Positions 62,301 through 64,000 of a stretch of 64,000 nucleotides of DNA are shown here, piece after piece. The notes beneath the pieces are model-generated. The model was not told the origin of the DNA and ran no database searches. It worked only from the letters and a program-made list of their open reading frames with translations. Both the position numbers and the translations under genes were made by a program. This DNA is from Lates calcarifer. Taxonomy: Eukaryota; Chordata; Actinopteri; Centropomidae. Location: positions 14,264,157 to 14,328,156 of the forward strand of contig NC_066850.1 in the NCBI RefSeq assembly GCF_001640805.2, in the 5' to 3' direction. How positions within the stretch are numbered: the first letter of the stretch is position 1; every line of letters begins with the position of its first letter.

Positions 62301-63076
62301 CTTCAGCTGAACTAACCTGAGGTGAAACAGGTCTTGAGTCAAATCTAGAAGCACCTTTACTGTGAATGTCATGTAAACTGATGAATTTCTTTCCCCTGCT
62401 TCCTCCTGCAGGACAGTGTTTGTCAAACGATGGAGTCTGGGATGAACTTTTCTGTGAGTCTGAACCTCTCACACACATTCTTCCTCTCAAGTTCAACTCA
62501 TTCACATTCAGTAGAGATTAAACAGTGGAAGGCAATACATTAAAAATGGTTGTTTCTGTGTGTTTTAGAGGCCAGTGATCTCCTCCATCACCCCCAGTGT
62601 CGTGTCTTTCTACGGCAGAAACCACGCAGTGTTGTCGGGTCAGAACCTCAGAGATGTGACCAGAGTGAGGATGACTGTGGACACAGACTGCACTCCCCAA
62701 GAGTGAGTCCGTTTATGGGCAACAAACATTATGCTTTCAACATCTGAAAGATGCAGTTATTAAAGGGAAACAGTTTTCAGGTTTTCTGCATTGTTGTTGT
62801 CATGATGTTAAGTTGTCAATGCAAACAAACAAGTCTTGGACTCAGTGAGATGAACTGGTTTCTCTCTCTCTCTGTCGTCCTGTGTGCTGTGCTCAGATCT
62901 CCTGTATGGAACAACACAGGCGTGAATCTCACGTTCCACATTCCCAGGACAGATGGTAAAGGTGTGGTCAAAGTATGTGCTCTCCTCCCAGATGGTGGTT
63001 GCCATGGCAACACTAAAATCACCTACAAGTCATCACCATCCTGCACCAAAATTGTCCCAAGCAGCAGCTGGGTCAG
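55372..63076 (+). CDS. plxnc1-like: Plexin-C1-like receptor, copy 3, exons 1-11 (intact, 3' end off the right edge)
   Basis: Coding exons: 55372-56394, 56781-56903, 60093-60227, 60351-60451, 60528-60633, 60722-60887, 61424-61526, 61797-61872, 62412-62453, 62569-62702, 62897-63076. Every junction keeps frame and no stop occurs, giving 729 codons and two bases. Residues about 1-20 are a signal peptide and about 21-430 the Sema domain. The first PSI is near 436-470 (CSMYTN, CVWCGSKSRC, CTFEDDC). An IPT-like region covers 497-573 and the second PSI about 574-618 (CQQCIRAGCGW). A clear IPT starts at 626 (RPVISSITPS). Plexins of this type bind semaphorins at the cell surface; plexin C1 binds Sema7A. 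Exon 12 and beyond are not in the window, so a short tail is expected from copies 1 and 2 but not seen. A TATA box and interferon-type element precede it. Confidence 0.85.
57186..57590. mobile_element. MITE with TTAA target duplication in copy 3 intron 2
   Basis: Flanked by TTAA on both sides (57182-57185 and 57591-57594). Ends are inverted: AGGTGCTATTTGTAAGTTT at the left and the complement of AAACTTATATATAGCACCT at the right, about 16 of 19 matching. There is no coding capacity in 405 bases. TTAA duplications are typical of piggyBac-type elements, so a piggyBac-related MITE is the likeliest class. It is absent from copies 1 and 2. Confidence 0.6.
58941..59270. mobile_element. Dispersed repeat fragment, probably the 3' end of a non-LTR retrotransposon
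   Basis: Begins with three TTAGAC units, then GACTTTACTGATCCCTTGGG and CCCTCAGGGAAATTAAGTTT, a phrase seen at the ends of many fish LINE-type repeats. It is followed by an A-rich tail with ATAAATA words. No reverse transcriptase frame is present. The family is not assigned. Confidence 0.5.
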
Positions 63077-63346
63077 GTATGATTGGATTTGTTGAATCTT
63101 TTACAGTCTGATAATACACACACATGTTAAAACCTTCCTGAGGATAACACATGACTGAGTTTCTTTCCAAGAATAACTGAATAACTGTCACAGTGTCAAA
63201 TCTGATCTCATTCAGATCTGTTATTTCCAGCTGCTGCAGTGTCACTGAAATGTTTCAACAAACCACAACCATGTTTAACATCAAGTTTTGATATCTGTTT
63301 CTCCAAATCATAGAGTTCATTTACAGAACATCACACACTGCTGATA

Positions 63347-63470
63347 GCCACAACATTAAAACCACTGACAGCTAAAGTGAATGACACTGGTCATCTTGTT
63401 ACCATGCTAATGGGTTTTGGGTCCTGTCATTCATCTGGATGTTGTCCAGCATTGTCCTGCTAGGGGAGCC
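63347..63470 (+). mobile_element. Tc1-like transposon remnant in copy 3 intron 11
   Basis: Starts after a TA dinucleotide (63345-63346) with CCACAACATTAAAACCACTG, a Tc1-type terminal repeat common in teleosts. It then jumps to TTTTGGGTCCTGTCATTCAT, a phrase from the middle of the transposase gene, so most of the element is deleted. The same intron in copy 2 (49543 region) lacks it, which dates the insertion after the duplication. Confidence 0.65.
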
Positions 63471-63553
63471 CCCTGCCATTGGGGAGTGCTATTTCCATTG
63501 AGGGTTATGCGTGGTCTTCAACAATATTGAGGTGCAACATGAAACCAAAACTA

Positions 63554-63841
63554 GGTTAGCACAGTGGTGCAGTAATTAGCACTGTCTCCTCAAAGTAAGA
63601 AGGTGCTGGGTTCAAACCCCAGTTCACCATGGCCTTTTCTGTGTGGAGTTTGCATGTTCTCCCTGTGCCTGCATGGTTCTCTCCAGGTACTCTGGCAAGT
63701 CCAAAGACATGCAGGTTAGGTTAATGGGTGACTCTAAATTGTCCGTAGGTGTGAATGTGAAAGACCCCACCTCATGCCCAGTGTCAGCTGGTCAGCCGCC
63801 ATGACCTTTGAGGATAAGCTGTGTAGATAATGGATGGATGG
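63554..63841 (+). repeat. tRNA-headed dispersed repeat (SINE-like), GGATGGATGG tail
   Basis: A tRNA-like head (GTTAGCACAGTGGTGCAGTA, box B GGTTCAAACCCC at 63609-63620) is followed by the widespread fish phrase GTGTGGAGTTTGCATGTTCT and CCAAAGACATGCAGGTTAGG. It ends in TAATGGATGGATGG. It lies in copy 3 intron 11. Confidence 0.7.
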
Positions 63842-64000
63842 CAACCAAAATTAACTGGATCAAATGTATACAATGTAACAAAAACATGAACCTTGGTTTA
63901 GACCTTGGTCTGGACTCTCAGATGTGAAAACACCCTTAATTTGATACTTTGGCTTCTCAGTTGCTCTAAACTACTTATTCAACACTGATAACTACCAAAA
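63842..64000. other. Right edge, nothing recognised
   Basis: AT-rich intronic DNA of copy 3. Exon 12 has not been reached. Confidence 0.6.

Noticed and set aside
1..64000. CRISPR arrays, operons or other prokaryotic features
   Set aside because: No direct-repeat/spacer pattern; gene structure is clearly intron-rich vertebrate.

Overview
The window is vertebrate DNA, most likely from a percomorph teleost. Genes are broken into many short exons with GT-AG introns. The intergenic and intronic DNA is AT-rich and carries dispersed repeats typical of perch-like fish: an inverted-repeat MITE with GAATAGTT-type ends, tRNA-headed SINE-like repeats, Tc1/mariner remnants and CA/CT microsatellites. No species can be named from sequence alone.

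Left part (1 to about 27.8 kb, minus strand): the 5' portion of rerg, a Ras-like small GTPase gene. The start-codon exon (19395-19529) encodes the P-loop. A 57-base second coding exon (232-288) encodes the start of the effector region. A probable non-coding first exon and promoter lie near 27.58-27.8 kb. The remaining exons are beyond the left edge. The 19.1 kb intron between the two coding exons holds repeats and homeodomain-site-rich stretches that look like regulatory islands. About 2.3 kb of repeat-rich DNA (28-30 kb) separates rerg from a divergently transcribed array.

Right part (29.9 kb to the end, plus strand): three head-to-tail copies of a plexin-C1-like receptor gene, with starts at 30176, 42049 and 55372. 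I reconstructed 16 coding exons for copies 1 and 2, and exons 1-11 for copy 3, which runs off the right edge. The encoded protein would be about 934 residues: signal peptide, Sema domain, PSI, IPT-like repeats, second PSI, one membrane segment and a 13-residue cytoplasmic tail ending at a stop codon. The GTPase-activating (GAP) cytoplasmic half of a normal plexin is missing, and no GAP exons follow in the flanks. Copy 3 is intact as far as it can be seen. Copy 1 has a one-base frameshift in exon 1. Copy 2 has several small indels, one pair of which compensates.

The point of most interest is this array of tailless plexins. Copies 1 and 3 carry an interferon-response-like element (TTTCGCTTTC) 156 bases before the start codon, and copy 2 has lost it with a promoter deletion. 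The membrane segment contains an arginine. Together these suggest either semaphorin-binding decoys or short-tailed receptors that signal through a partner. Both ideas are inference. The copies are mosaics of one another, which indicates recent duplication with gene conversion.
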